This document shows positions 27,213 to 37,650 of a DNA stretch of 64,000 nt, one piece after another. The DNA lies in assembly GCA_934202095.1 (NCBI GenBank), contig CAKPXN010000002.1:1-64000 (forward strand), in the 5' to 3' direction. This stretch comes from an uncultured Veillonella sp. (GTDB taxonomy: Bacteria; Bacillota; Negativicutes; Veillonellales; Veillonellaceae). Within the stretch, counting starts at the first letter, position 1. Each line of letters begins with the position of its first letter. The position numbers and the translations under genes are program-made. A model generated the notes under the pieces. It did not search any database and had not been told where the DNA came from. It worked only from the letters and a program-made list of their open reading frames with translations.

Positions 27213-27248
27213 TGGGACTGATTTTGTTTATCTGGGACGAATATCGTT
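27213..27248 (+). promoter_or_regulatory. CggR-type operator
   Basis: Two TGGGAC half-sites start at 27213 and 27233, exactly 20 bases apart, each followed six bases later by TGTT (27225) or CGTT (27245). This is the layout of the Bacillus subtilis CggR operator, which I recall as CGGGAC-N6-TGTC-N4 repeated twice. It lies 31 bases before cggR, indicating autoregulation. Confidence 0.75.
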
Positions 27249-27278
27249 ATCCTTATCAAAGGGTAAAGGAGGAACCCT

Positions 27279-28304
27279 ATGAATGAGTTGTTAATGGTAT
27301 GTGAACGTATAGCACCGGAATTAATGACAGTCTTAAAGGATCGCTACAAATTATTGAGTCATCTAGCCTATGAAGAACCTCTGGGCCGTAGGAGTTTAGC
27401 ACTAGCTACGGATATATCAGAACGTGCAGTACGATCTCATGTTGATGCATTACGTGGTAATGGATTAGTTGAAATCTCTAAACCTGGTATCTATCTAAGT
27501 GCTGAAGGACGAGAATTAGTTCCTAAATTAAGGAGCATTCTTTATGAATATGAACGTGTTGGCGAATTAGAGCAACAGTTGAAAGCGGCATTACATATTG
27601 ATGATGTTATTATCACGCCTAGTGAAGGATCATTAATGTTAAAACGCCTAGGTTTTACTGCTGCGAAAGTGGTTCAACGTATGGTGACGGATGGGTCTGT
27701 CGTAGCCGTTAGTGGTGGTAGTACCATGGCGGCCATGGCTGATGAAATGCCCAGTAGTGTGTTGCATCCCATGGTTGTACCAGCCCGTGGTGGCGTTGGT
27801 GAAGTTGTTGAGTATCAAGCGAATGTGATTGCTTCTGTATTAGCAGAGCGCTGGCATGGCTCGTATAAGATGCTTCATTTACCGGATGGACTATCTAAAG
27901 ATTCCCTAGATATGCTTGTAACATTAGAACCACAAATCAAGGAGATTAGCGAATTAATCCATAGAACTGATGTATTGGTTTTTGGTATTGGTCAAGCACT
28001 CCATATGGCCGATGTGCGACATATACCTAAAGATGTGCGCCGTCAACTTGTTGATGGCGATGCTGTAGGTGAGGCATTAGGTCAGTATTGCTCTATGGAT
28101 GGTTCTATCGTTTATGCGACGAACAACATAGGGCTTTCACTAAGGGATATAGTAAATATACCGCATGTCGTAGCTGTAGCAGGTGGCTTTGATAAAGCTA
28201 GTGCTATCATTAGTGTTATGAGGTCTTGTAAAAAGGGTATTCTCATAATAGATGATCAAGCAGCAGAAGGTATGCGCCAATTACTAAATATTCCTGCATT
28301 ATAA
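27279..28304 (+). CDS. cggR: CggR-like central glycolytic gene regulator (SorC family)
   Basis: A 341-residue SorC-family repressor. The N-terminal helix-turn-helix (LGRRSLALATDISERAVRS, about 38-56) precedes a sugar-binding domain with the phosphate-binding block AVSGGSTMAAMADEMP. In Bacillus, CggR represses the gapA operon and is released by fructose-1,6-bisphosphate. The same gene order follows here and a matching operator lies upstream. RBS AAAGGAGGA (27266-27274). Confidence 0.93.
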   Translation: MNELLMVCERIAPELMTVLKDRYKLLSHLAYEEPLGRRSLALATDISERAVRSHVDALRGNGLVEISKPGIYLSAEGRELVPKLRSILYEYERVGELEQQLKAALHIDDVIITPSEGSLMLKRLGFTAAKVVQRMVTDGSVVAVSGGSTMAAMADEMPSSVLHPMVVPARGGVGEVVEYQANVIASVLAERWHGSYKMLHLPDGLSKDSLDMLVTLEPQIKEISELIHRTDVLVFGIGQALHMADVRHIPKDVRRQLVDGDAVGEALGQYCSMDGSIVYATNNIGLSLRDIVNIPHVVAVAGGFDKASAIISVMRSCKKGILIIDDQAAEGMRQLLNIPAL

Positions 28305-28356
28305 TTTAGTTTATTATTTTTTAGTATTATATAGTTCTTTTGAGGAGGACAAAACA

Positions 28357-29367
28357 ATGGCAGTTAAAGTTGGTATTAATGGTTTCGGTCGTATTGGTAA
28401 ATGTGTAGTACGTGCAGCAATTAATAATCCAGATGTTGAAGTAGTCGCTATTAATGCGACTGGTGATAATGAAGGTACTGCATTATTGTTAAAATACGAT
28501 TCCGTACATGGCACAATCCCTAATGAAGTAACATTTGATGATGAAAATATTTATGTAGACGGCAAAAAAATCCGCGTATTCCATGACCGTGATGCTTCTA
28601 AATTGCCTTGGTCTGAAGAAGGCGTAGAAATCGTTATGGAATGTACTGGTAAATACCGTGATGCAGAGGAAGCAAAGGTTCATTTGAATCAACCTACTGT
28701 TAAGAAAGTATTGATTTCTGCACCTGGTAAAAATGAAGACTTAACTATGGTTATGGGTGTTAACCAAGATATGTACGATCCTGCAAAACACCACATCATT
28801 TCTAATGCATCTTGTACAACAAACTGCTTGGCACCATTTGCTAAAGTATTGTGTGATGAATTCGGCATTAAACGCGGTATGATGACTACAATTCATTCTT
28901 ATACAAATGACCAAAAAATTCTTGATGCACGTCATAAAGACCCACGCCGTGCTCGTGCAGCAGCTATGTCCATCATTCCTACAACAACTGGTGCAGCAAA
29001 GGCTGTTGCTAAAGTATTGCCTCAATTAAAAGGTAAATTAGATGGTTTTGCATTGCGCGTTCCTACACCAGACGTATCCGCTACTGACCTTGTTTGCGAA
29101 CTTGAAAAACCTGCTACTAAAGAAGAAATCAATGAAGCATTCCGCAAAGCAGCAGCTGGCGAATTAAAAGGTATTCTTGGCGTATCCGATGTGCCATTGG
29201 TATCCTGTGACTTTAGTTCTGATCCTCGTAGCTCCATTGTTGATGCTGATTTGACAATGGTTATGGATGGTAACATGGTGAAAGTTGTTTCTTGGTACGA
29301 TAACGAATGGGGCTATTCTGAACGCCTTATCGATATGGCAGCTTTCGTAGCTAGCAAAGGTCTATAA
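28357..29367 (+). CDS. gap: Glyceraldehyde-3-phosphate dehydrogenase, probably NADP-accepting
   Basis: A 336-residue GAPDH interconverting glyceraldehyde 3-phosphate and 1,3-bisphosphoglycerate. The Rossmann loop GINGFGRIG is N-terminal, and the catalytic Cys153 lies in SNASCTTNC. The residue after the second strand, Asp in NAD-specific enzymes (IND), is Ala34 here (INAT). The later Leu-Pro pair of the NAD type is Ala191-Arg192 (LDARHKD). Both changes are of the kind found in NADP(H)-using GAPDHs such as the chloroplast enzyme and Bacillus GapB. GAGGAGG (28342-28348) precedes the start. Confidence 0.95.
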   Translation: MAVKVGINGFGRIGKCVVRAAINNPDVEVVAINATGDNEGTALLLKYDSVHGTIPNEVTFDDENIYVDGKKIRVFHDRDASKLPWSEEGVEIVMECTGKYRDAEEAKVHLNQPTVKKVLISAPGKNEDLTMVMGVNQDMYDPAKHHIISNASCTTNCLAPFAKVLCDEFGIKRGMMTTIHSYTNDQKILDARHKDPRRARAAAMSIIPTTTGAAKAVAKVLPQLKGKLDGFALRVPTPDVSATDLVCELEKPATKEEINEAFRKAAAGELKGILGVSDVPLVSCDFSSDPRSSIVDADLTMVMDGNMVKVVSWYDNEWGYSERLIDMAAFVASKGL

Positions 29368-29384
29368 TGGGAGGAAATTCTAGG

Positions 29385-30563
29385 ATGAAATTAACCATTT
29401 TAGATATGAATGTAGATAATAAACGCGTTTTTGTACGCGTGGATTTCAATGTGCCTATGAAGGATGGGGTTATCACTGATGACACTCGCATTCGTGGTGC
29501 ACTAGAAACAATCAAATATTTAATCGACCACAATGCAAAGGTAATCCTTGCATCTCACTTTGGTCGTCCAAAGGGTGAACGTAAACCGGATATGACATTA
29601 GCGCCTTGTGCTAAACGTTTATCTGAACTTATCAATAAACCAGTTGCATTTGTAGATGATTGCGTTGGTCCTAAGGTTGAGGCAGCCGTTGAAGCATTAC
29701 AACCTGGCGATGTATTGATGCTTGAAAACTTACGTTACCATAACGAAGAAACAAAGAATGATCCAGCGTTTGCTAAACAATTAGCATCTCTTGCTGATGT
29801 AGCTATCAATGATGCATTTGGTGTATCTCATCGTAATGCAGCATCTGTAGTTGGCATTGCTGATTACATCCCTATGGGTGCGGGTTTCTTGCTAAAAAAA
29901 GAAATTGATGCATTAAGTGCAGCTATCGTACATCCTAAAACACCTATGGCAGCCATTATCGGTGGTGCTAAGGTAACAGATAAAATTTCTGTTATTTCCA
30001 ATCTATTACCTAAGGTAGACGTTATGATTATCGGTGGCGGTATGGCGAATGCTTTCATTAAGGCTCAAGGCTGTAACATCGGTAGTTCCTTATATGAAGA
30101 TGGTCAAGATGCTATCGCTACAGATTTAGTTATGGAAGCACGCGTTGCAGGTGCTAGATTATTGACACCTATCGATGCTGTAGTAGCAGATGCTTTCAGC
30201 AATGATGCGAACACAAAAATCGTGGATGTCGATAACATCGAAGATGGCTGGATGATTTTGGATATCGGCCCTAAAACACGTGACCTATATATAGAAGCAT
30301 TGGCTAATATGAAAACTATCATTTGGAATGGCCCAATGGGCGTATTTGAAATGGATAAATTTGCAGCTGGTACGAATGCAGTAGCTAAAGCCGTTGCAGA
30401 ATCTGATGCTATGACTATCGTTGGTGGTGGTGATTCTGTAGCTGCTATTGAAAAAAGCGGCTTAGCAGATAAAATCAGCCATATTTCGACTGGTGGCGGT
30501 GCATCCCTTGAATTATTGGAAGGTAAGGTTTTGCCAGGCATTGCTGCTTTAACAGAGGCCTAA
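29385..30563 (+). CDS. pgk: Phosphoglycerate kinase
   Basis: A 392-residue two-domain kinase interconverting 1,3-bisphosphoglycerate/ADP and 3-phosphoglycerate/ATP. RVDFNVPMKDG at the N-terminus, ASHFGRPKGER and the C-terminal nucleotide block GGGDSVAAIEK are intact. I chose ATG 29385 with GGGAGG (29370-29375) upstream; the ATG at 29367 overlaps the gap stop. Second enzyme of the cggR operon. Confidence 0.96.
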   Translation: MKLTILDMNVDNKRVFVRVDFNVPMKDGVITDDTRIRGALETIKYLIDHNAKVILASHFGRPKGERKPDMTLAPCAKRLSELINKPVAFVDDCVGPKVEAAVEALQPGDVLMLENLRYHNEETKNDPAFAKQLASLADVAINDAFGVSHRNAASVVGIADYIPMGAGFLLKKEIDALSAAIVHPKTPMAAIIGGAKVTDKISVISNLLPKVDVMIIGGGMANAFIKAQGCNIGSSLYEDGQDAIATDLVMEARVAGARLLTPIDAVVADAFSNDANTKIVDVDNIEDGWMILDIGPKTRDLYIEALANMKTIIWNGPMGVFEMDKFAAGTNAVAKAVAESDAMTIVGGGDSVAAIEKSGLADKISHISTGGGASLELLEGKVLPGIAALTEA

Positions 30564-30564
30564 A

Positions 30565-31335
30565 ATGAGAAAACAAATTATTGCAGGAAACTGGAAGATG
30601 AACGGAACCATTGCATCTGGTTCTATCTTGATTGAAGCATTTACCAGTTTTCTAGGTGATAAAGATTTGGACTGTGACGTAGTTGTATGTCCGCCCTTTA
30701 CTGCGCTTGAGAGAGCTGTGTCCTTAACACGAGATACACAGGTTGGCGTAGGGGCTCAAAATATGGATTATCATGATGCCGGTGCATTTACTGGCGAAGT
30801 TTCTCCGTTGATGTTAACGGAACTCGGTGTGTCCTATGTCATCATTGGCCATTCCGAACGCCGTGAGTACTATGGTGAAACAGATGCTATGGTTAATGAA
30901 AAGATTAAGAGTGCTTTTCATCATAATTTGCAACCTATTGTCTGTGTTGGTGAAAGCCTTGCTCAGAGAGAGGCAAACGAAACGATTTCTTTCATTCATG
31001 GACAATTACAATGTGCATTACAAGATATTCCAGCGGATCAAGTGGAACAATTGATTATCGCTTATGAACCGATTTGGGCTATTGGTACGGGCAAGACTGC
31101 GACTGCTGATCAAGCAGAGGAAGTATGTAAATCCATACGTGATTATATAGCGGATCTATATACATCTGCTGTAGCTGAATCAGTTCGAATTCAATATGGT
31201 GGTAGTGTAAAGGCTAATAATGCGCGTGAAATTTTAAGTGAGCCTAATATTGATGGGGCCCTCGTTGGAGGCGCTTCGTTAATCGTGGATGAATTTAATG
31301 AAATCATCATGGCGGCTCAAGGCGTAAGTAAATAA
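30565..31335 (+). CDS. tpiA: Triosephosphate isomerase
   Basis: A 256-residue TIM barrel. Catalytic residues are visible in GNWKMNG (Lys), IGHSERREYYGE (His) and AYEPIWAIGTGKTAT (Glu), with the C-terminal phosphate loop QYGGSVKANN. It begins one base after the pgk stop; coupling to pgk is likely as no strong separate ribosome site is seen (AGAGG, 30553-30557, inside pgk). Confidence 0.96.
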   Translation: MRKQIIAGNWKMNGTIASGSILIEAFTSFLGDKDLDCDVVVCPPFTALERAVSLTRDTQVGVGAQNMDYHDAGAFTGEVSPLMLTELGVSYVIIGHSERREYYGETDAMVNEKIKSAFHHNLQPIVCVGESLAQREANETISFIHGQLQCALQDIPADQVEQLIIAYEPIWAIGTGKTATADQAEEVCKSIRDYIADLYTSAVAESVRIQYGGSVKANNAREILSEPNIDGALVGGASLIVDEFNEIIMAAQGVSK

Positions 31336-31353
31336 CATACTAGAGGTATAAAT

Positions 31354-32877
31354 ATGGCAAAATTACAGGCACCCGTAATGCTAGTCATCCTAGATGGCTT
31401 TGGTATGGGGGACCAAACAGATACGACGAATGCCGTAGTACAAGCAAAACCAAGTTATTTTAATCATTTGTGGGATACGTATCCCCATACAACATTACAA
31501 GCTTCCGGTCTTGCAGTCGGTTTGCCAGAAGGGCAAATGGGTAATTCAGAAGTTGGACATCTCAACCTTGGTTCAGGCCGTATTGTATATCAAGACTTAA
31601 CGCGTATTACTAAGGACGTAGAGAATGGCGAATTTTATCATAAGCCTGTAATACAAGAGTTATATAAGCATGCTAAACATGGCAAATTACAAATCATTGG
31701 CCTTATTTCTGACGGTAATGTACATTGCTCATTAGAACATATCAAGGCAGTCATTGCCGGTGCCAAACACGAAGGTATTAAAGAGGTATATGTTCATGCT
31801 CTGTTAGATGGTCGCGATGTACCGCCACAATCGGCGACAACCTATCTTAAAGAGCTTGAAGATTTTATGTCTGATGTTGCTTGCGGAAAAATTGCTACCG
31901 TAAGTGGTCGTTACTATGGCATGGATCGCGATAATCGTTGGGACCGTGAGGAACTGGCATATAATGCCATCGTCAAAGGAGTAGGTAATATAGCAAACTC
32001 TGCATGTGAAGCCGTGTTAAAGTCCTATCAAGATGGTGTTAATGATGAGTTTGTAGTACCTACAGTAATTAACCCTAATGGAACTATCAGTAATGGGGAT
32101 GCAGTTATTTTCTGTAACTTTAGACCTGATAGAGCCCGCGAATTAACAAAGGCTTTAACATTACCTGATTTTGATGGCTTTAAACGGGAACCTATATCTA
32201 TCTATATGGCGACCATGACAAAGTATGAAGATGGATTACCTGTTCATATTGTCTATGAAAAGGATACGTTGCATAATACTTTAGGTTCTGTACTCTCCGA
32301 TGGAGGCTATCGTCAATTGCGCATTGCAGAAACAGAGAAATATGCACATGTAACATATTTCTTTAATGGTGGTAATGAGGTACCATTTGAAGGTGAAGAC
32401 CGTATTCTTGTACCATCGCCTTCTGTAGCAACCTATGATTTGCAACCAGAAATGAGTGCCCCTGAAGTGACGGATAAGGTTGTTGCTGCCATTCATAGTG
32501 GTCAATACGATATGATTATCTTAAATTATGCAAATCCAGATATGGTAGGTCATACAGGAGATTTTAAAGCTGCAGTGAAAGCAATTCAAACTGTGGATGC
32601 AGGATTAGAACGTATTGCAAAGGCTATATTAGAGGCTGGAGGACAGCTTTTAGTTACCGCCGATCATGGTAATGCAGAGCAAATGGTCAATCATGAAACA
32701 GGAAAACCGCATACAGCGCACACGACTAATGTGGTTCCATTGATTTTGGTCGATGCAAATGATAGGTATAAACATCTAAAATCTGGTAAATTATGTGATA
32801 TTGCACCAACTATGTTGGCATTGGCTCATATTGATAAGCCAAGTGATATGACAGGTGAAAGTTTGTTAGTAGATTAA
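31354..32877 (+). CDS. gpmI: 2,3-bisphosphoglycerate-independent phosphoglycerate mutase
   Basis: A 507-residue, metal-dependent mutase of the alkaline-phosphatase superfamily. The phosphorylated serine lies in GNSEVGHLNLGSG, the N-terminal metal site in LVILDGFGMG, and the C-terminal metal sites in NYANPDMVGHTG and VTADHGNAEQM. Its place between tpiA and eno is that of Bacillus pgm. Confidence 0.96.
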   Translation: MAKLQAPVMLVILDGFGMGDQTDTTNAVVQAKPSYFNHLWDTYPHTTLQASGLAVGLPEGQMGNSEVGHLNLGSGRIVYQDLTRITKDVENGEFYHKPVIQELYKHAKHGKLQIIGLISDGNVHCSLEHIKAVIAGAKHEGIKEVYVHALLDGRDVPPQSATTYLKELEDFMSDVACGKIATVSGRYYGMDRDNRWDREELAYNAIVKGVGNIANSACEAVLKSYQDGVNDEFVVPTVINPNGTISNGDAVIFCNFRPDRARELTKALTLPDFDGFKREPISIYMATMTKYEDGLPVHIVYEKDTLHNTLGSVLSDGGYRQLRIAETEKYAHVTYFFNGGNEVPFEGEDRILVPSPSVATYDLQPEMSAPEVTDKVVAAIHSGQYDMIILNYANPDMVGHTGDFKAAVKAIQTVDAGLERIAKAILEAGGQLLVTADHGNAEQMVNHETGKPHTAHTTNVVPLILVDANDRYKHLKSGKLCDIAPTMLALAHIDKPSDMTGESLLVD

Positions 32878-32888
32878 TTAGTATATAA

Positions 32889-34190
<1,302 letters not shown>

Positions 34191-34227
34191 AATAATACAT
34201 TTGGTTTTAGAATAACAATGCTATAGA

Positions 34228-34272
34228 AGAGACTCCGTTGAGTAGTAAAAACTCAAGGGAGTCTCTTTTTTT
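34228..34272 (+). terminator. Terminator of the cggR-eno operon
   Basis: AGAGACTCC (34228-34236) pairs with GGAGTCTCT (34258-34266), and an inner TTGAGT / ACTCAA extends the stem; a T run follows. The next 140 bases up to the pilus operon hold its leader and no gene. Confidence 0.88.
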
Positions 34273-34412
34273 GCTGTTTCCTTGCGTATATGTACACGCA
34301 TTGTGGATTTTTTGAAAATAAACAGGAGTTTTCCTTGTTGTGAAGAATTACATAGTGCAATAAGCAAAGGTGATGCATAAACACACCGCAAGGTATGAAG
34401 GAGGGGGTGACA

Positions 34413-35429
34413 TTGTATGTAGATGTTACATTAGATTCCATTATTACTCATGCTCTTACCCTAGGTGCTAGTGATATTCATTTTGACCCTATTTGTAATG
34501 GCGTACAAGTGAGATTGAGAATTGATGGATTATTAAGAGATTATATGTATATCGATGCTACTGATGCGGATATGCTCGTTAACCGCATCAAGGTATTCAG
34601 CGGCATGGATATTAGTGAGAAACGATTGCCTCAAGATGGGCGGTGGGAATGGAGTACTAAATCATATGCAGTGACAATGCGTGTCTCTAGTCTGCCCAGC
34701 TTATATGGAGAGGCAATTGTATGTAGGCTGATGGGAAATGAAGGGGCTCATAAGAATTTATTAGAACTTGGCATGTCCCAAGGGTTACAAGAGAAAATAG
34801 TTTCTTTATTAAAACGTCCTTATGGACTCATCACTATATGTGGACCTACAGGTAGCGGCAAGACAGCCACTCTGTATGCCATGCTCCGAATGTTGAATCT
34901 AAAGGAAACTAAACTTATATGTTTAGAGGACCCTGTGGAGGCGAGAATTGATGGAGCTATACAGATAGGGATTAATGAAAAGATTGGCTTTACCTTTTCA
35001 AAAGGACTGCGTACCGTATTACGTCAGGACCCTGATTCTATCATGATTGGTGAAATACGAGACCATGAGACAGCTCAACTAGCTGTGAAAGCAGCTTTGA
35101 CGGGGCACCGTGTAATTACGACGGTTCATACGAATACCGCGTTAGGTGTGATAGGCCGGCTTGTAGATATGGGGGTTGAACCGTATTTACTACATGCTAC
35201 CTTAATTGGTTCATTATCTCAGCGTCTCGTGAGGCGTATTAATAGAGCAACGAATTCGTATCAGGGCCGACTCGGCCTATTTGAATATGTAGAAATACCA
35301 TCCAGTGACATAGATTGGAATCATGTTGATTCTTATATGTATGTTTCACTTCATGATTCAGCACATAGCGCCGTTGATTTGGGCATAACAACGTTAGAGG
35401 AGGTACATCGTGCAGGCATCCTATTGTAA
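34413..35429 (+). CDS. pilB: PilB/GspE-like assembly ATPase, minimal form
   Basis: A secretion ATPase of about 338 residues that should power pilus extension. Walker A GPTGSGKTAT, the Asp-box and Walker B region DPDSIMIGEIRD and the His-box TTVHTNTALG are intact. It lacks both the N-terminal GspE/PilB domain and the four-cysteine zinc module usual near the C-terminus: SQRLVRRINRATN runs straight into GRLGLFEYVEI. I chose TTG 34413 because AAGGAGGGGGTGA (34398-34410) precedes it; GTG 34407 is possible. It overlaps the next gene by 20 bases. ComGA-type is an alternative name. Confidence 0.85.
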   Translation: MYVDVTLDSIITHALTLGASDIHFDPICNGVQVRLRIDGLLRDYMYIDATDADMLVNRIKVFSGMDISEKRLPQDGRWEWSTKSYAVTMRVSSLPSLYGEAIVCRLMGNEGAHKNLLELGMSQGLQEKIVSLLKRPYGLITICGPTGSGKTATLYAMLRMLNLKETKLICLEDPVEARIDGAIQIGINEKIGFTFSKGLRTVLRQDPDSIMIGEIRDHETAQLAVKAALTGHRVITTVHTNTALGVIGRLVDMGVEPYLLHATLIGSLSQRLVRRINRATNSYQGRLGLFEYVEIPSSDIDWNHVDSYMYVSLHDSAHSAVDLGITTLEEVHRAGILL

Positions 35430-36453
35430 TAGTTTGGCAAGAATAGAGCCAATCACGAACATAGAAGATGTAATCCATTTAGCATTACAGTATAGCGCCA
35501 CCGATGTACATCTAGAGGTTGATAAACCCATTTATATTCGGGCTGCCAATGGATTGGAACCTATTTCAAGCATATGCAGTAATGATATGATCAGCGATGT
35601 CTTACAACGATGTGGGGTTATCGAAGATGGATGGCATTCTGTAGATAATGCTTTCACCAGCAATGGCATTCGGATTCGGGCACATATTTATAGGGCTAAT
35701 CATAGAATATGTGGAACATTGAGGCTTCTCTGTCATGCTAATTTGTCGCTAGATGCATCAAAAGATAGTGATGTGTTAAAAGAGATTTGTGAATATCATG
35801 ATGGATTAGTTCTCGTTACGGGGCCCACAGGAAGTGGAAAATCATATACCTTAGCTTGTTGCATAGAATATATAAATACAACTATGAGTAAACACATTAT
35901 AACGCTAGAGGACCCTGTGGAATATGAATTTATACCCTTGCAGTCAATGATTCATCAACGGCAACTTGGAATTGATGTGGATTCGATGGCACATGGGATA
36001 CGTGACGCGTTGCGCGAAGATCCTGATGTCATTATGGTCGGTGAATTGAGAGACCGAGATACCTTAGAAGCGGCACTGCATGCTGCTGAAACAGGTCATT
36101 TAGTGTTGGCAACCATGCATACACAACGTGCTGTCATGGCGGTACAACGGATGATATCTTTATTTCCAGGTGAGCAACAAGATGAAGTGCGCAGTCAGGT
36201 ATCACAAGTACTTCGCGCCGTTATATGTCAGCGTTTATTGCGGTGGGAGACTTCATTTATAACGATTCGAGATATTCTATTAAATACTAATGCGGTGGCA
36301 AATTTAATTAGAAATCGAAAGGAGCCACAAATTGTTTCGATTCAAGAAACACAGGCTCCCATGAAAACATTAGAAATGGCGGTACGAGATGTGAAAGCAG
36401 AATATGGGGCTGCTCGACAATTACATGCTTTATTGGAACAACAACTATCATAG
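35410..36453 (+). CDS. pilT: PilT-like retraction ATPase
   Basis: A 347-residue hexameric-type ATPase. Walker A GPTGSGKSYT, Walker B DPDVIMVGELRD and the His-box LATMHTQRAVM follow PilT. The late block NAVANLIRNRKE corresponds to the PilT LIR-type region needed for retraction. PilT powers pilus disassembly; alternatively this could be a PilU-like paralogue. GTG start at 35410 after GAGGAGG within the end of pilB. Confidence 0.87.
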   Translation: MQASYCNSLARIEPITNIEDVIHLALQYSATDVHLEVDKPIYIRAANGLEPISSICSNDMISDVLQRCGVIEDGWHSVDNAFTSNGIRIRAHIYRANHRICGTLRLLCHANLSLDASKDSDVLKEICEYHDGLVLVTGPTGSGKSYTLACCIEYINTTMSKHIITLEDPVEYEFIPLQSMIHQRQLGIDVDSMAHGIRDALREDPDVIMVGELRDRDTLEAALHAAETGHLVLATMHTQRAVMAVQRMISLFPGEQQDEVRSQVSQVLRAVICQRLLRWETSFITIRDILLNTNAVANLIRNRKEPQIVSIQETQAPMKTLEMAVRDVKAEYGAARQLHALLEQQLS

Positions 36454-36462
36454 AGGGATTAC

Positions 36463-37635
36463 ATGAATGCCTATGACTATATAGCGATAACAACAGACAA
36501 GAAAAGAATACAGGGAATATTATGGGCCGATTCTGAAGAAGAGGTCAAAACTAAACTTAAACTAGAAGGATATGTGATTTGTAGCATAGCTAGATCATCT
36601 GGAAAAACAATTCGTTGGCGGCATAAACAGGTGAGTACCACTGCATATCAATTGGGATTATTATTACAATCTGGGATTTCGCTTAGGCGCTCCTTAGAAC
36701 TCTTAATGGACGGTTCAAAAACGATGTTATATCGCTCTTTATATGAGGGCATACAACGAGGGCAATCTCTATCTGAGGTTCTTCGAGAAAAGGGATTCCC
36801 TTCCATTGCATTAGCTCTTCTTGAGAGTGGCGAAATGTCAGGGAACGTCGGAGAGTCCTTGCAGTATATAGCCTCCTATTACGAACGGGAACGAAAATAC
36901 CAACAAAAGATGGTAAGTGCTATTTCATATCCCTTATTTCTATTATTTCTTATGAATGTATTTTTCTTGGTTACTATATTGTTTATTATTCCATCGTTTA
37001 CCCGCGTGTTTACAACCATGCATATAGAATTGCCATGGATGACAAAAGGTTTATTTGTATTAGGAACTTCCCTTCGAGAACATCCGCTTTTTTATATCGG
37101 TGTGCATGTGGGGCTTATTGGAGTACTCATATATGCTTTTAAACAACCTTCGATTAGATATAGGTTTGATAGGCGTTTATGGCAGTTGGCTCAGCATAAA
37201 ACGTTCTTAACCTCCCTATATTATACGAATATTTTGCATATATGGGCGCTATTGTTAGATTCTGGGATTTCTATAATCAACACCATCGATATTACAAAAC
37301 GTATATGGCGAAATCTATATGGTGAAGAGTGTAGCAATCATGTATATGCCATGCTGTGTAAAGGGCATTCCTTTTGTGAAAGTCTAAAATCATCATCAAT
37401 AGGAAATTCTTTTATATGGCAAATGGTAGCAGTTGGAGAGGAAAGTGGTGAATTAGTAGCTATGCTGAATCATTGCAGTCACTACTATGAATCATTGTTG
37501 ACACAGTATATAGCGAGAATGGAGCGCCTTCTGGAGCCCATACTACTTACTATTATGGGGATTGGTATTGCTATCCTTGTTATATCTGTTATGTATCCAG
37601 TTTTTACATCTATATCATCATTGGGAGGTCAATGA
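36463..37635 (+). CDS. pilC: PilC/GspF-like inner-membrane platform protein
   Basis: A 390-residue platform protein with two GspF repeats. Cytoplasmic helical segments alternate with hydrophobic segments near residues 155-185, 205-225 and 360-385; the conserved GISLRRSLELL and SGEMSGNVGESLQYIASYYE (and later VGEESGEL) blocks are family marks. The N-terminal 60 residues are charged. It is the anchor on which the assembly ATPase acts. AGAGGG (36452-36457) precedes the ATG. Confidence 0.9.
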   Translation: MNAYDYIAITTDKKRIQGILWADSEEEVKTKLKLEGYVICSIARSSGKTIRWRHKQVSTTAYQLGLLLQSGISLRRSLELLMDGSKTMLYRSLYEGIQRGQSLSEVLREKGFPSIALALLESGEMSGNVGESLQYIASYYERERKYQQKMVSAISYPLFLLFLMNVFFLVTILFIIPSFTRVFTTMHIELPWMTKGLFVLGTSLREHPLFYIGVHVGLIGVLIYAFKQPSIRYRFDRRLWQLAQHKTFLTSLYYTNILHIWALLLDSGISIINTIDITKRIWRNLYGEECSNHVYAMLCKGHSFCESLKSSSIGNSFIWQMVAVGEESGELVAMLNHCSHYYESLLTQYIARMERLLEPILLTIMGIGIAILVISVMYPVFTSISSLGGQ

Positions 37636-37650
37636 AAGGAGACTCGTGAA

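Noticed and set aside
30104..30541. 145-codon minus-strand frame inside pgk, and similar long antisense frames in pheT and ppsA
   Set aside because: These are by-products of biased codon use in highly expressed genes; composition is low-complexity Ser/Ala/Thr and nothing marks a start.
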